64,000 nucleotides of DNA from a virus. The stretch is taken from IMG/VR virus record IMGVR_UViG_3300031669_005479, positions 1-64,000 of that record. One strand, written 5' to 3'. The position numbers and the translations under genes are program-made. The notes under the pieces were generated by a model. It worked only from the letters and a program-made list of their open reading frames with translations. It had not been told where the DNA came from and made no database searches. Below, one piece after another: positions 22,913 to 32,337 of the stretch. The number at the start of each line of letters is the position of its first letter. Position 1 is the first letter of the stretch.

Positions 22913-22947
22913 AAAAGAACGCATGCAAATATAACATGCGTTCTTTT
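22913..22947 (-). terminator. Terminator hairpin with promoter box in its loop
   Basis: AAAAGAACGCATG and CATGCGTTCTTTT form a 13-bp stem. The loop on the minus strand is TTATATTTG, which contains TATATTTG 21 bases after a TTG (22955-22957). Confidence 0.7.
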
Positions 22948-22986
22948 AAATAATCAACGTGTCCCCATCTCAGTGGGTATATATTA

Positions 22987-23757
22987 CTATAATAATGTAT
23001 GCCCTGCAACTGCGCATGCACCTCCAATTAGGATAATTGTACCATTTTTCTTGACCCACGTCCAAGTTTTTTGCCATCCAGTTTGTTGAATAGCATCATG
23101 GTTAATTGTAGGTATTACATAACTTTCAATATTTGCAGTTTTAAAATATTCGTTTGAATTTGAAACACTAAATGAAACTGGATTACCCTTAGTTTTATCA
23201 AATTGAAAACTAACAAAAGCAGTATTTGGTAAATATAAACTTTTTATAAATAATGATGGCAATACATTTTTAATTGCAGGAACCACATTTCGAACTTCAA
23301 AATTATAGTTGAGATTAGGATTTTTTGTTTCAGAAAATGCGATTGTATTATTTGTAGTATCTATATTAACACTACCCGCATGTACTAGTGAGTCAATTTT
23401 CACGTTGGTATTAATTTGTGCAGCAGCAATTATATCACTTTTTTTATTTATTTCTTTAACTCTATCAATCAATTCTTTTTGTGAACTGGAAAGTTGACCA
23501 TACATTTTTGTTAAATTACTAATTGTTCCCTGTATTGCTAATTTTTCGGATACCCATTCATTCTCATTGTTTTTATACGTATGCACTGAATCAAGCAATG
23601 CATTTTTAAGTTTCACTTCTGTTTCATATTTATTATTCAACGAATTAATGCTTTGACGTTGAAAATAGATTACTGTCACCATAATTAATACTGCAAGCAT
23701 TATTATGGTAACTAATGCATGGTTTTTAGCCATCAACCAAGTTAATATTGCGTTCAT
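22987..23757 (-). CDS. Membrane-anchored coiled-coil protein (256 aa)
   Basis: An N-terminal transmembrane helix (about 15-33), a coiled coil (about 35-105), a beta-rich domain (110-220) and a second hydrophobic segment (about 236-254) give a protein that could span the periplasm. Similar proteins (DUF6549-like) occur in Bacteroidota phages. A spanin-like lysis role is an inference from shape and neighbourhood. Confidence 0.55.
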   Translation of the reverse strand: MNAILTWLMAKNHALVTIIMLAVLIMVTVIYFQRQSINSLNNKYETEVKLKNALLDSVHTYKNNENEWVSEKLAIQGTISNLTKMYGQLSSSQKELIDRVKEINKKSDIIAAAQINTNVKIDSLVHAGSVNIDTTNNTIAFSETKNPNLNYNFEVRNVVPAIKNVLPSLFIKSLYLPNTAFVSFQFDKTKGNPVSFSVSNSNEYFKTANIESYVIPTINHDAIQQTGWQKTWTWVKKNGTIILIGGACAVAGHTLL

Positions 23758-23768
23758 AATTTCAAATA

Positions 23769-24266
23769 TTACGTATTTATTTTACTAATTTCATCTTCCC
23801 AATAGTTATAAAATCGATTGTAAAATGATTCTACTTTCTTAATTATTTCATCGTTTTCTGGGTTATCTGGCGAAAATCCATCTAAATAATTAAATTTAAC
23901 TCCCGAAGTGTCCTCATCATTTGTTGCAATATAAACAAATTGAATAACACCATTAATTGTACCACCCCAATAGCCCATATCTTTAGTAAGTTCAATCTTA
24001 TTTCTTAACTTAACACTAACTTTCATCGACTTATCAAAAACATTTAAAAATTCATTTCTCAATGCCTTTTCTTCAACTGGAATTGCCAAATCAATATCTG
24101 AATCATTATTATCGCTTTCATTTAGTTTGCGTGTAATTTTTAACATATCACGCATACTATAGTTCGGCACAATTTCATTAGATTCATCAATATAATTCCC
24201 TTCACGAATGCGATTAATTAGTATTCTCATTTGATTTGGACTATTTTTTGTATTTATATCACCCAT
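23769..24266 (-). CDS. Hypothetical 165-aa protein
   Basis: Acidic soluble protein with a D-S-D-I-D-L segment and an SGVKFNYLDGFSPDNPEND loop. Nothing is recognised. A GTATTTATA motif overlaps the end of the upstream gene 14 bases before the ATG, suggesting late expression. Confidence 0.6.
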   Translation of the reverse strand: MGDINTKNSPNQMRILINRIREGNYIDESNEIVPNYSMRDMLKITRKLNESDNNDSDIDLAIPVEEKALRNEFLNVFDKSMKVSVKLRNKIELTKDMGYWGGTINGVIQFVYIATNDEDTSGVKFNYLDGFSPDNPENDEIIKKVESFYNRFYNYWEDEISKINT

Positions 24267-24279
24267 ATATTTATTTTTA

Positions 24280-24288
24280 TATAAATAC
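24280..24288 (-). promoter_or_regulatory. GTATTTATA late-type motif
   Basis: The minus strand reads GTATTTATA 14 bases before ATG 24266, touching the stop of the amidase-like gene. Confidence 0.65.
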
Positions 24289-24896
24289 TATTTGTTGCAC
24301 AACATTTCATTAAATTTTGCAATATCTAATAATGGATTTGCATCGCTACTATCCTCGACATAGTTGCTCCGAAAAACAATCCCATTAAATTTAACAATGT
24401 CCTTATGATGGTGGTTAAAATCAATACATAGTTTAGGTATATTATGTTTTTCACATAGACTTATACATAATTCAGCTAAGGCTTCTATTTGAATCGAAGG
24501 TATTTTTTCCCAATAATTACAATAAAACCATTTTTTTTCAATAACATTTTCCTCATCACACGTTTCATTAATCCAGTTAATAAATTTGCCACTATCTGTT
24601 TCAAATAAACAACCCATATTTTCAATTACAATTGAAATTGATTTCTTATCTGCTTCTTTTATACCAAGAAAATCTGTATGGTAATTTGAATCATAATGTT
24701 CATATATTTTACCCTCTCTAGTTATTGTATAGGTATTCCATTTTTTGGTTTTACCAAATTCTTTATGTAGTAATCTAATGATATGATGGTTATCCTTCCT
24801 TAAACTAGTTCCAATCACAATTTGAGTTTTTACCGATGATGGTTTATACCTATTATCATCACCTATTCTATATTTTTCGCTGTCTATTTGCATCAT
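24288..24896 (-). CDS. Amidase_2/PGRP-like protein, possibly degenerate
   Basis: The segment TYTITREGKIYEHYDS...TDFLG and SISIVIENMG follows the amidase_2 (N-acetylmuramoyl-L-alanine amidase) pattern, and HHHKDIVKFNG follows a later zinc-site region. The expected first zinc-binding His at the end of strand 1 is replaced (IVIGTSL), so catalysis may be lost or altered. It overlaps the dCMP deaminase gene by 29 bases. A peptidoglycan-binding role remains possible. Confidence 0.5.
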   Translation of the reverse strand: MMQIDSEKYRIGDDNRYKPSSVKTQIVIGTSLRKDNHHIIRLLHKEFGKTKKWNTYTITREGKIYEHYDSNYHTDFLGIKEADKKSISIVIENMGCLFETDSGKFINWINETCDEENVIEKKWFYCNYWEKIPSIQIEALAELCISLCEKHNIPKLCIDFNHHHKDIVKFNGIVFRSNYVEDSSDANPLLDIAKFNEMLCNK

Positions 24897-25359
24897 AGTT
24901 CATATATATAATTTCAACACCACCTTCATTCAATTTTTCAATTGATAATCTAAATCCTGTGCCAAATGTTGGATTATTAAAATCTGGTTCTTTATCACAA
25001 AAAATTCTTTTAATTCCAGCATTTACTATCATTCCCGCACATTTTGAGCATGGAAACCAATTCAGATACATATCAGCACCCTTAGTTGATAAACCATTTC
25101 TAGCAGCATTAATAATTGCATTTTCTTCCGCATGCAATACCCAATCATATTTGGTTGGCCTTTCATGCCTTGTTTCGATATCATCATCACAACCACGGGG
25201 AAAACCATTATATCCCATAGATATTGGATTTTTATCCACAACAATAACAGCACCAACCCTAGTACTTCGATCTTTACTCCACTGTGCAACATAGTCTGCA
25301 AGTTGCATGAATCTTAAATCCCAATTAGTTTTATTCATTTTTGCTAATTTAATTTCCAT
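24868..25359 (-). CDS. dCMP deaminase
   Basis: The zinc motifs are HAEENAII (near residue 77) and PCSKCAGMI (near 105), with the dCMP-deaminase STRVGAVIV opening and YNGFPRGCDD loop. Length (163 aa) is normal. The enzyme converts dCMP to dUMP for thymidylate synthesis. The 3' end overlaps the amidase-like gene and the start overlaps the 60-aa ORF. Confidence 0.9.
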   Translation of the reverse strand: MEIKLAKMNKTNWDLRFMQLADYVAQWSKDRSTRVGAVIVVDKNPISMGYNGFPRGCDDDIETRHERPTKYDWVLHAEENAIINAARNGLSTKGADMYLNWFPCSKCAGMIVNAGIKRIFCDKEPDFNNPTFGTGFRLSIEKLNEGGVEIIYMNYDANRQRKI

Positions 25360-25526
25360 AAACGATTTTTAGTTAATTTAATTGCCCTTTTAATTAAAGT
25401 TTCTAATTTATCCATATCATCTTCATCTACAAGGAAATTATCGACATCAATTTTAGCCAATTCATCTACAATCCTAAGCGATTCCTTAAGAAGTTCTGCT
25501 GTTTTTTTTGAATCAATACTTTCCAT
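25344..25526 (-). CDS. Hypothetical 60-aa helical protein
   Basis: Lys/Asp/Leu-rich helical protein of unknown function. It overlaps the dCMP deaminase start by 16 bases and begins one base after the stop of the 383-aa membrane protein gene, so all three are one unit. Confidence 0.55.
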   Translation of the reverse strand: MESIDSKKTAELLKESLRIVDELAKIDVDNFLVDEDDMDKLETLIKRAIKLTKNRLWKLN

Positions 25527-25527
25527 A

Positions 25528-26679
25528 TTATTTCATGTTTTCAATTATCCTTAATGCATCATCAAAACTATCGACAACATTCATTGCTTCATGATATGCA
25601 ACACTAATAAATCTTCTTTTTCCCACAGTATTAAATACGCCAAGCCTATCCATATCATGCAAAAATTCATCAATCATTTTATTTGAGTTCTGTATGTTTG
25701 TTTTTTCTGCAACCAATTGTTTTAATTCTAATCCACTAATTACTTTATCACCAATATTTAACTTGCCACCACCATAAATAAATGTCAATAATGAACGATA
25801 TCTATCTTTTTTTGCATAAATTTTTTCAAACTTCTGTTGATTTAACACATAGAGTTTATATTCAAAGTATTCTCTAAAATACACACCACAAAAAATAAGA
25901 ATTTCACTGAAGCAAGCAATAATAAGAAATAAAACGATATTTTGTGTATCATCAATTTTATTTTCAGATTTAGTTTGAACCATTTTTTGATTTAAATCAA
26001 GTATGTGTATATTTAACTGCGCATCAATCTTATCAATCTCAGATTGATTTTCGTTTATAATTTTAACGTTTTTGTCTATGCTTGATTGATATCCATTACG
26101 AATGGATACGTAATTTGTTGGTGTTTGTATAAGAGTATTGCGTATATCATTATTAATTTTTCTCAATTCATCATTATCTACAACATACGTATTTTTTCTT
26201 TTTTCATACATGGTTGAAATGCTATCAGCAACAGCATCTGATTTATTTTCAACAATTTTGTTTGTATATGAACTAGTTGATGCAAGATTTTTTGACCCAA
26301 AAATTGAAAGATAAAAACTTAATGCAATAATTGATATTGAGATTATTAACCATCCCCCACCTGCCATGTCGATTTTTCTACTATTTGCAACAAAATCTGC
26401 AGAAAAATTTCTAATTAAATATCTTTTAATTATTTCAAAAACAATCAAAAATGTGTTCGTGGCAATAAACGCTAACACAATTGCCAATATGCCATTAACA
26501 ATATTAATTGAAATTGCTTTGTGAAGTCCTGGGTATACAAGAAAATATGAGAAAAATATTGAACCGACATTACCAATAAATGAAAATCTATATAACCATT
26601 TATCCAGTCCCTTATAATTTCCTTCAAAATCCTTATTACTAATCTTTTTCCTTAGTTTATCATATGTAATAGAATCCAT
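25528..26679 (-). CDS. Membrane protein with periplasmic or cytoplasmic coiled coil (383 aa)
   Basis: Four hydrophobic segments (about 30-48, 54-80, 105-128 and 225-245) flank a long helical loop (130-220) with Asn/Asp/Lys heptads. The C-terminal 130 residues are soluble and helical. No family is recognised. A late-type CTATTTATG motif lies 16 bases upstream of the start. Confidence 0.6.
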   Translation of the reverse strand: MDSITYDKLRKKISNKDFEGNYKGLDKWLYRFSFIGNVGSIFFSYFLVYPGLHKAISINIVNGILAIVLAFIATNTFLIVFEIIKRYLIRNFSADFVANSRKIDMAGGGWLIISISIIALSFYLSIFGSKNLASTSSYTNKIVENKSDAVADSISTMYEKRKNTYVVDNDELRKINNDIRNTLIQTPTNYVSIRNGYQSSIDKNVKIINENQSEIDKIDAQLNIHILDLNQKMVQTKSENKIDDTQNIVLFLIIACFSEILIFCGVYFREYFEYKLYVLNQQKFEKIYAKKDRYRSLLTFIYGGGKLNIGDKVISGLELKQLVAEKTNIQNSNKMIDEFLHDMDRLGVFNTVGKRRFISVAYHEAMNVVDSFDDALRIIENMK

Positions 26680-26695
26680 ATATATATTGTTTATT

Positions 26696-26704
26696 CATAA
26701 ATAG
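26696..26704 (-). promoter_or_regulatory. CTATTTATG late-type motif variant
   Basis: This differs from GTATTTATA at the first and last base. It lies 16 bases before ATG 26679. Confidence 0.4.
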
Positions 26705-26717
26705 TTTTAGTTATTTT

Positions 26718-29700
26718 TTATTCAATTGAAAGTGAAGACATACCATTCTCATCTACTTCAACATTAATTAAATAATCTGGATTAATATCTGCATGATGTT
26801 CAATTATTAACACCTTTTTCATATTATTCTTAATCAACTGTAATATTTCAACAAACTCTTCAACACTATTTTCATCCAACTTACCCATCACTTCGTCTAA
26901 TAGAAATATTGTTGGCTTTGCTTTTATATTAATTTGATTTAATGCAAATTTCAATACTACACTAGAAAATGTCCTTTCCTTACCACTAGCACTAATACAA
27001 TCAATAACAGAAGTTGGTCTATTATTGTAAATTAATTTAGGTCTGAGATCATCTAGGTCAAGCCACACTTTAAATGATGCTACCGACAGTATTTTCTCTA
27101 ATGTTAAATTAATTTTAGGTATAATATAGTTGCTTAATATTTGTCTTGGAATACCATCTCGATGAACACACTTTTTGTATAGATTCATCACCAAATCTCT
27201 ATATTCTTGTGCTTTAAATTCGATAATTAGCATTTCATTCGTTTTTATTTTTTGCAACTTTTCACCAATACTTGTTTTATGAATAAGTAAGTTTTCTTTT
27301 ACATCATTTTCTTCGATTTCTAATTCATTAATTCTTATTTTTGATGCAGCAATTCTCTTTTCAATTCTATGGTTTTCTTCGATTTGGAGCAAACTACTTT
27401 CATGTCCACCAATTTTTTGATTAAGAATATTAATTTTTAATGTTTCGTTTTGAATTTTAGTTGGAATAAAATCCAATTCTAGTTGAAGTTCCTTTCGTTT
27501 ATCCACATCATTTTTATCATTAGTGATTTCGCCAATTTCTTTCAACACATTTTCCATTTCAAGACTTTTACTAATAATACCTTCTTTAATCGTATTGATA
27601 TTATCATTTTTCAAACTAATAACATCTTGATACTTTTTAATGTCAATATCCTCTTTATCATGGATTTGTGATGCAATTTTTAACATTTCCCCTTTTTTAA
27701 TGTTAATGATATCATCAATATTATGTCGATGTTCAGGTAATAATTGCTGTCCACATGTTGGGCAAATTTTACTTTCATTTAATTCAATAATTTCTGCCTT
27801 ATATTTAGCACCATCTTTTTTTAATCTGAATATATCTCCATTAATGATTTCAATTTGATGACTATTTGTCTGAATTTCTTGCTCCAAATTCTTAATATCT
27901 AACTTAAGATTATATTCATTTATTTTATGTGTATTCTTTATTTCTTCAAGTTCTTTTAATCTCACAGCATCATAAGTTTGCTTCAAAGGTAATATACTTT
28001 GTTTTAAAACTAATTCTCGTGCACGAATTTCAACAATATTTTTTTTGTTTGCACTTATATCTTTCCGTGCAGCATCTACGTCTAAATTGTAGATTTCTGG
28101 GTCTATTTTATATAATTTCTTAGTCAAATCTTCAATATACTTTCTACCAGTCTGAATACTAGTCTGAATCTTTGGAAGTATTACTGTTTCAATGTTATTT
28201 ACATTTTCTTCAATTACTGCGATTTCTTGAGATAATTTCACATTTTCTGCAGTAGTTAACTCAACATTACAACTAACTCTTGGCTTTTCGTTAATGCGCT
28301 TTTGATATACTTTTAATCCTTCATGTTTTTTGTCAAATATATCCAATCCACTATCATAAAGTAGTGAATCAATAAAATCTGCCATATCGTTTGATAATAT
28401 GCGATTTAGAGTATCACTTGTTGTCATCACAATACGCATGAAATTATCATATGTTCCAATGATAGTTTCAATTTTCTTTTGCGTTAAATTTCGTCTATCT
28501 TCATCAAACTTTTCTATAGCAGATTCATCATTCATTTCATCATCAGGAGTTGCCAATAAATAGTAATTTAATGTCGTAGGTGCACCATTAATTTCACCAG
28601 ATTTATTTCTACTAATCTCGGTAATTTTTTTAATTCCAAAATATTCACCGTTTGCTTCAACCACAAGATATGCTTCACATGAGTTAGCACCATTCCGATT
28701 GTTTACAAAACGTTGATCGCCATATTTCATTCGAGATTCAGTCTCAATTGTCTTATTGAACATTAAATACGAAATTAACTTCATAATGGTTGTTTTACCT
28801 GCGGTATTGACACCATTAATCTGAAACAAGCCATCCATATCTCGCCAATCAATATCTAATTGACCATAGGACATGAAATTTTTGCCACCGAATTTAATTA
28901 TATTCCATTCTATACTTTCACTATCAATAATATCAATTTCACTTAAAATTTCCTTATCGAGCGCAATTACATCATTAATTACTTGCTCATCTGCGCCAAT
29001 TTTATTTAGAAATTCTTTAAAAATTTCATGTTGAACATTGACATCTATTATATTTTGTAGTGTAATTGTTTCATTAACATCAATTTTTTCTATTTCAAGA
29101 AATTCATTCTTATGGGAAATAATAACATTATTGTATTTTGATTTCAAGTATTCGATAATCTTTCTTTCGTTTTCTTTTGTACGTGTTTGCGGTAATGTAC
29201 ACCAAACAAACCTTACTTTCATATAAGTCGTTGGATTATCAATTTCGAAATCTAAATCATCAAAATCAAGATATTGGCTAATTTTAATGTTTTTAAACGA
29301 ATAATCGTTATGTATTGGAATTAATTCTGCACATTTATTAGAAACATTCCAAAGTAAATATCCATGAAAATTGTCGTCACCCTCTGAAACATCTTGCGCA
29401 ATTAATGACCCACAATATGCTTTAGTCTTATTTTTATCTAAGTATTGCATAAGATGTATGTCACCAAACATTGAAATATCACCCCTAAAATCCGAAATTT
29501 TATAGTATGAACTACTTTTCATTTCAAAACCTGTTGTAGATTTACATCCACCAACAGGATCATGGAATAAATCAATACTTGTAAGTCCACTTTGAGACTT
29601 ATATGCACTAATCTTTTTACCATCTTTTGTTTTCCAAGGATTGCTATTTTTTACGCCATGATGCCAAACCGCCCAAACAATGTTTTCGTCGGTAAAAAAA

Positions 29701-30044
29701 CCTGTTTCATCATAGTATTTAACATCTGCATCACCAAGGGTCTTAACAATTGCTTTTATACTATCAACACGCTTTAAATTTTTCTTTCTAAAATCATGAT
29801 TACCTCTAGTAATACGTACTGGTGCAATTTTACTTAATTCATGTAATAAATTATTTGCGGTGATGAGTTGTTCACTTTGTAAATCAAGATAGTCATGAAC
29901 TAAGTCCCCGACAATCACAATTCTATCTGGTTTTTTTTCTTTTAACGATTTAACTAAATTTTCAAATACCTTTTGATATTCATCATTTCTTGTGGGCACT
30001 TTACGCAAATGAATGTCTGCAAGATGAGCAATTGTATTAACCAT
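26718..30044 (-). CDS. Fused SbcD-SbcC (T4 gp47-gp46) recombination nuclease
   Basis: Residues 1-340 are a Mre11/SbcD phosphoesterase: HLADIHL, VIVGDLVHD, ITRGNHD and MFGDIHL. From about 385 follows a Rad50/SbcC ATPase: Walker A NTAGKTT near 412, coiled coils around a zinc hook CPTCGQQ near 760, signature SASGKERTFSS near 1015, and Walker B FLLDEVMGKLD near 1050. The complex processes DNA ends in recombination and replication. In T4 and bacteria the two subunits are separate genes; here they are one 1108-aa chain. A host-type promoter lies at 30061-30091. Confidence 0.93.
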   Translation of the reverse strand: MVNTIAHLADIHLRKVPTRNDEYQKVFENLVKSLKEKKPDRIVIVGDLVHDYLDLQSEQLITANNLLHELSKIAPVRITRGNHDFRKKNLKRVDSIKAIVKTLGDADVKYYDETGFFTDENIVWAVWHHGVKNSNPWKTKDGKKISAYKSQSGLTSIDLFHDPVGGCKSTTGFEMKSSSYYKISDFRGDISMFGDIHLMQYLDKNKTKAYCGSLIAQDVSEGDDNFHGYLLWNVSNKCAELIPIHNDYSFKNIKISQYLDFDDLDFEIDNPTTYMKVRFVWCTLPQTRTKENERKIIEYLKSKYNNVIISHKNEFLEIEKIDVNETITLQNIIDVNVQHEIFKEFLNKIGADEQVINDVIALDKEILSEIDIIDSESIEWNIIKFGGKNFMSYGQLDIDWRDMDGLFQINGVNTAGKTTIMKLISYLMFNKTIETESRMKYGDQRFVNNRNGANSCEAYLVVEANGEYFGIKKITEISRNKSGEINGAPTTLNYYLLATPDDEMNDESAIEKFDEDRRNLTQKKIETIIGTYDNFMRIVMTTSDTLNRILSNDMADFIDSLLYDSGLDIFDKKHEGLKVYQKRINEKPRVSCNVELTTAENVKLSQEIAVIEENVNNIETVILPKIQTSIQTGRKYIEDLTKKLYKIDPEIYNLDVDAARKDISANKKNIVEIRARELVLKQSILPLKQTYDAVRLKELEEIKNTHKINEYNLKLDIKNLEQEIQTNSHQIEIINGDIFRLKKDGAKYKAEIIELNESKICPTCGQQLLPEHRHNIDDIINIKKGEMLKIASQIHDKEDIDIKKYQDVISLKNDNINTIKEGIISKSLEMENVLKEIGEITNDKNDVDKRKELQLELDFIPTKIQNETLKINILNQKIGGHESSLLQIEENHRIEKRIAASKIRINELEIEENDVKENLLIHKTSIGEKLQKIKTNEMLIIEFKAQEYRDLVMNLYKKCVHRDGIPRQILSNYIIPKINLTLEKILSVASFKVWLDLDDLRPKLIYNNRPTSVIDCISASGKERTFSSVVLKFALNQINIKAKPTIFLLDEVMGKLDENSVEEFVEILQLIKNNMKKVLIIEHHADINPDYLINVEVDENGMSSLSIE

Positions 30045-30060
30045 GTTTTAAATTTTTTTA

Positions 30061-30091
30061 CAAATATATTCAAAAGTATATCTATATGCAA
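30061..30091 (-). promoter_or_regulatory. Bacteroidota-type promoter for sbcDC fusion
   Basis: On the minus strand TTG (30089-30091), 20 bases, TATATTTG (30061-30068), 17 bases before ATG 30044. Confidence 0.7.
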
Positions 30092-30098
30092 GGGTTTT

Positions 30099-30142
30099 GC
30101 AAATTTGTCAATATCATAGTCATTTAACATGCAAATTTGTCA
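30099..30142. promoter_or_regulatory. Twin operator-like repeat GCAAATTTGTCA
   Basis: GCAAATTTGTCA occurs at 30099-30110 and again at 30131-30142, 32 bases apart (three helical turns). Each contains the palindrome CAAATTTG. It lies between the divergent sbcDC and hsp20 genes, so a regulator could control either or both. Confidence 0.55.
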
Positions 30143-30207
30143 TACAACCCTCAATGGCATTCGGTTTGTAATTTACAGTTTAAAATAACATTAACTTAAA
30201 AAATTAA

Positions 30208-30633
30208 ATGAATATGTTAATAAGAAAGTATGCAACGCCATCAACAGGAATTTTTGAGGCAGTTTTAGACGATTTATTTGAATTCTACACAATGAGTTCT
30301 AGCACTAAAGTAAAAACGCCAATACATGACGTTATTGAAAATGAAAATGAATATCTGGTCGAATTATTACTCGCTGGTATTAAAAAAGAAGATATTAACA
30401 TTGATATTGAAAAAGATGTGTTGATAATTAAAGCAGAACGCAAGGAAATTAATGATTTAAAATATAATCGTAAAGAAACATATTTTGGAAAATATGAAAG
30501 GTCTTTTAAACTTCCAGATAATGTGGATAAGGAAAAAATTGACGCATCGTTGACGGACGGAATACTAAAAATAATAGTTCCTAAACTTCAAAACGATAAA
30601 TTGGTTAATAAAAGAACCATTGAAATTAAATAA
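30208..30633 (+). CDS. Small heat-shock protein (Hsp20 family)
   Basis: An alpha-crystallin domain covers about residues 45-141: NEYLVELLLAGIKKEDI, VLIIKAERKE, an RSFKLPDNVD strand and LTDGILKIIVPK. Length 141 aa, typical for IbpA/Hsp20. It acts as an ATP-independent holdase in the cytoplasm. It is an isolated plus-strand gene between minus-strand genes, with the twin repeats upstream and a bidirectional terminator downstream. Confidence 0.93.
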   Translation: MNMLIRKYATPSTGIFEAVLDDLFEFYTMSSSTKVKTPIHDVIENENEYLVELLLAGIKKEDINIDIEKDVLIIKAERKEINDLKYNRKETYFGKYERSFKLPDNVDKEKIDASLTDGILKIIVPKLQNDKLVNKRTIEIK

Positions 30634-30648
30634 TAACTGTTTCAAATG

Positions 30649-30680
30649 AAAAATGGATATCAAATCAGATATCCATTTTT
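30649..30680. terminator. Bidirectional terminator
   Basis: AAAAATGGATATC (30649-30661) and GATATCCATTTTT (30668-30680) form a 13-bp stem with T-tracts in both directions, between the convergent hsp20 and sigma genes. Confidence 0.88.
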
Positions 30681-30681
30681 A

Positions 30682-31311
30682 TTATTCATATATTATTTCC
30701 AAATTATTTTTCTTTAATTTAGATTTAATATAATTTACTCTATTACTTATGGTTGTACTGGTTACATTAAATTCCTTTCCAATCTCATTATAATCATATC
30801 CTTGAATGTATTTCATATCTAATAATGTAAAATCTTGGGCAGATAATTGTGCTGAAATGTAATTAATTGAATTGTCATTTTCAAATGTAATATTATTTGT
30901 TATAGAATAACTATTCAAATCAAACAAAGAATTGTTGCTTATTGTTGAATTAATATCACATAAGTTTGTAGAAATATTATTATCAATAAAGTTGGTAAAT
31001 GTAATGTTTTCGCTAACATTTGATGTAATAATAGGTGCACTATTCCTCCACTTATCAATCATGTAGTTTTTAGCAATACTGAATACCCATGAACTAAATT
31101 TTGATTTATTAAAATCAAATGAATTTAGATTCATAAAAATTTTAATCATTATTTCGGACACATCGTCATCAAGGTCATAATATGTTGAATATTTACTTCT
31201 AATAAAATTTTCTACAGACCTTTTATATTTATTATATAGTTTTTCTTGTGCTACTTGATTTCCATTCAAAATACTTTGAATAAGAACTTCGTCCTCCTGC
31301 TCTTTTATCAT
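30682..31311 (-). CDS. ECF-like RNA polymerase sigma factor
   Basis: Region 2 is clear: a LYNKYKRSVENFIRSKY helix, DLDDDVSEIMIKIFMNL, then KFSSWVFSIAKNYMIDKWR, as in ECF sigma factors. Region 4 is near the C-terminus: LLDMKYIQGYDYNEIGKEF, then TSTTISNRVNYIKSKLKK, a helix-turn-helix. The linker of about 70 Ser/Asn/Thr-rich residues is longer than usual. The start is set at ATG 31311; a longer reading to 31347 is unlikely. It overlaps the primase gene by 80 bases. It would redirect host RNA polymerase to phage promoters. Confidence 0.85.
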   Translation of the reverse strand: MIKEQEDEVLIQSILNGNQVAQEKLYNKYKRSVENFIRSKYSTYYDLDDDVSEIMIKIFMNLNSFDFNKSKFSSWVFSIAKNYMIDKWRNSAPIITSNVSENITFTNFIDNNISTNLCDINSTISNNSLFDLNSYSITNNITFENDNSINYISAQLSAQDFTLLDMKYIQGYDYNEIGKEFNVTSTTISNRVNYIKSKLKKNNLEIIYE

Positions 31312-32302
31312 AAGGTTTTTGTAAATCACTAATAAAATAATCGTCAATCGTTAAACCTCTTGCATCATATAAACATTTAATTACTTCATCGACACCTTGA
31401 TTTCTACGAAGTTCATCTAAATCTTCATTTGTTGGTAGTTTAACTATTCTGACTCTTTCTTCACAACCGATATAAATATTTTCTAGCATATAAAATAGTT
31501 CAATTGCATTTTTATAGGCATCTGGGTCTAATATAACAACAACATTAGGTTTTAATTCCTTAAGTTTCATATATAGTGCAACAAATATCGTTTTTCCAAG
31601 CATTGGTATGATATTCACAGGAAATGATAATTGCTCAAATGCACCTTCAACTAAATATACTGTAGAATCCCAATTTACAAGACCTTCATTAAAAATAATT
31701 TTATCTTTGTCAACTGGTGGATTTAAATACTTTCTTTTTTTTTCTTTTGGATCATAACTTCTGCCAACAAAATAGTTTAATTCACCCTGTGCATCAAATG
31801 AAGGAATTATTATTCTCTTAGCATATTTTCCAGTAGTGCAAAAACCAAGTCTATATTTTAAAATAATATCTCGGCTAATTTTTCTTTCGAGAACCAAATA
31901 ATTATATGCTTCGAAATGTTCTGGATTTTCCACATCCATTTGTGAGAATGAAATCATTTCATCTGGAAGTTGAACATGTGCACACTCGTCATCATTTTCA
32001 GTATCAGCATAATCGTGATAAATTCCAGCATACGACTTATACATTTCATAATCCATATGACTACCAAATGTTCTAATAAGTTTACCCAATGAACCACTAA
32101 ATCTTGGTTCATCGCACTTCCAGCATCTAAACATACGCTTGGCAGTGTTTATCTCAAGGTTAAACTTACCATCTGGGTGTGAAAGACCTTCACGCTCTTG
32201 ACAACGAGGACAATTTACTTGTAGTTGTTCACTGTGCTGTAAACCATTGACATCGCCAAAAACATTTTGAATTATTGAATGGAATTCTTCACCACGTATC
32301 AT
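31232..32302 (-). CDS. DNA primase (gp61/DnaG-like)
   Basis: The N-terminal zinc site uses CPRC (near residue 31) and CWKCD (near 57). A TOPRIM domain follows: VYLVEGAFEQLSF near 207 and VVVILDPDAY near 250. It makes RNA primers for lagging-strand synthesis. Length 356 aa. The start codon lies five bases below a TATATTTG box, so the message may begin at or near the ATG. Confidence 0.88.
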   Translation of the reverse strand: MIRGEEFHSIIQNVFGDVNGLQHSEQLQVNCPRCQEREGLSHPDGKFNLEINTAKRMFRCWKCDEPRFSGSLGKLIRTFGSHMDYEMYKSYAGIYHDYADTENDDECAHVQLPDEMISFSQMDVENPEHFEAYNYLVLERKISRDIILKYRLGFCTTGKYAKRIIIPSFDAQGELNYFVGRSYDPKEKKRKYLNPPVDKDKIIFNEGLVNWDSTVYLVEGAFEQLSFPVNIIPMLGKTIFVALYMKLKELKPNVVVILDPDAYKNAIELFYMLENIYIGCEERVRIVKLPTNEDLDELRRNQGVDEVIKCLYDARGLTIDDYFISDLQKPYDKRAGGRSSYSKYFEWKSSSTRKTI

Positions 32303-32306
32303 ATGG

Positions 32307-32337
32307 CAAATATAAAAAAGTTTTGCCCCAAAACAAA
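32307..32337 (-). promoter_or_regulatory. Bacteroidota-type promoter touching the primase start
   Basis: On the minus strand TTTG (32334-32337), 19 bases, TATATTTG (32307-32314), only four bases before ATG 32302. Confidence 0.65.

Noticed and set aside
30682-31347. Sigma factor start at 31347
   Set aside because: The extra 12 residues (hydrophobic MTIILLVIYKNL) do not fit ECF N-termini and overlap further into the primase gene; ATG 31311 starts with the usual acidic helix.
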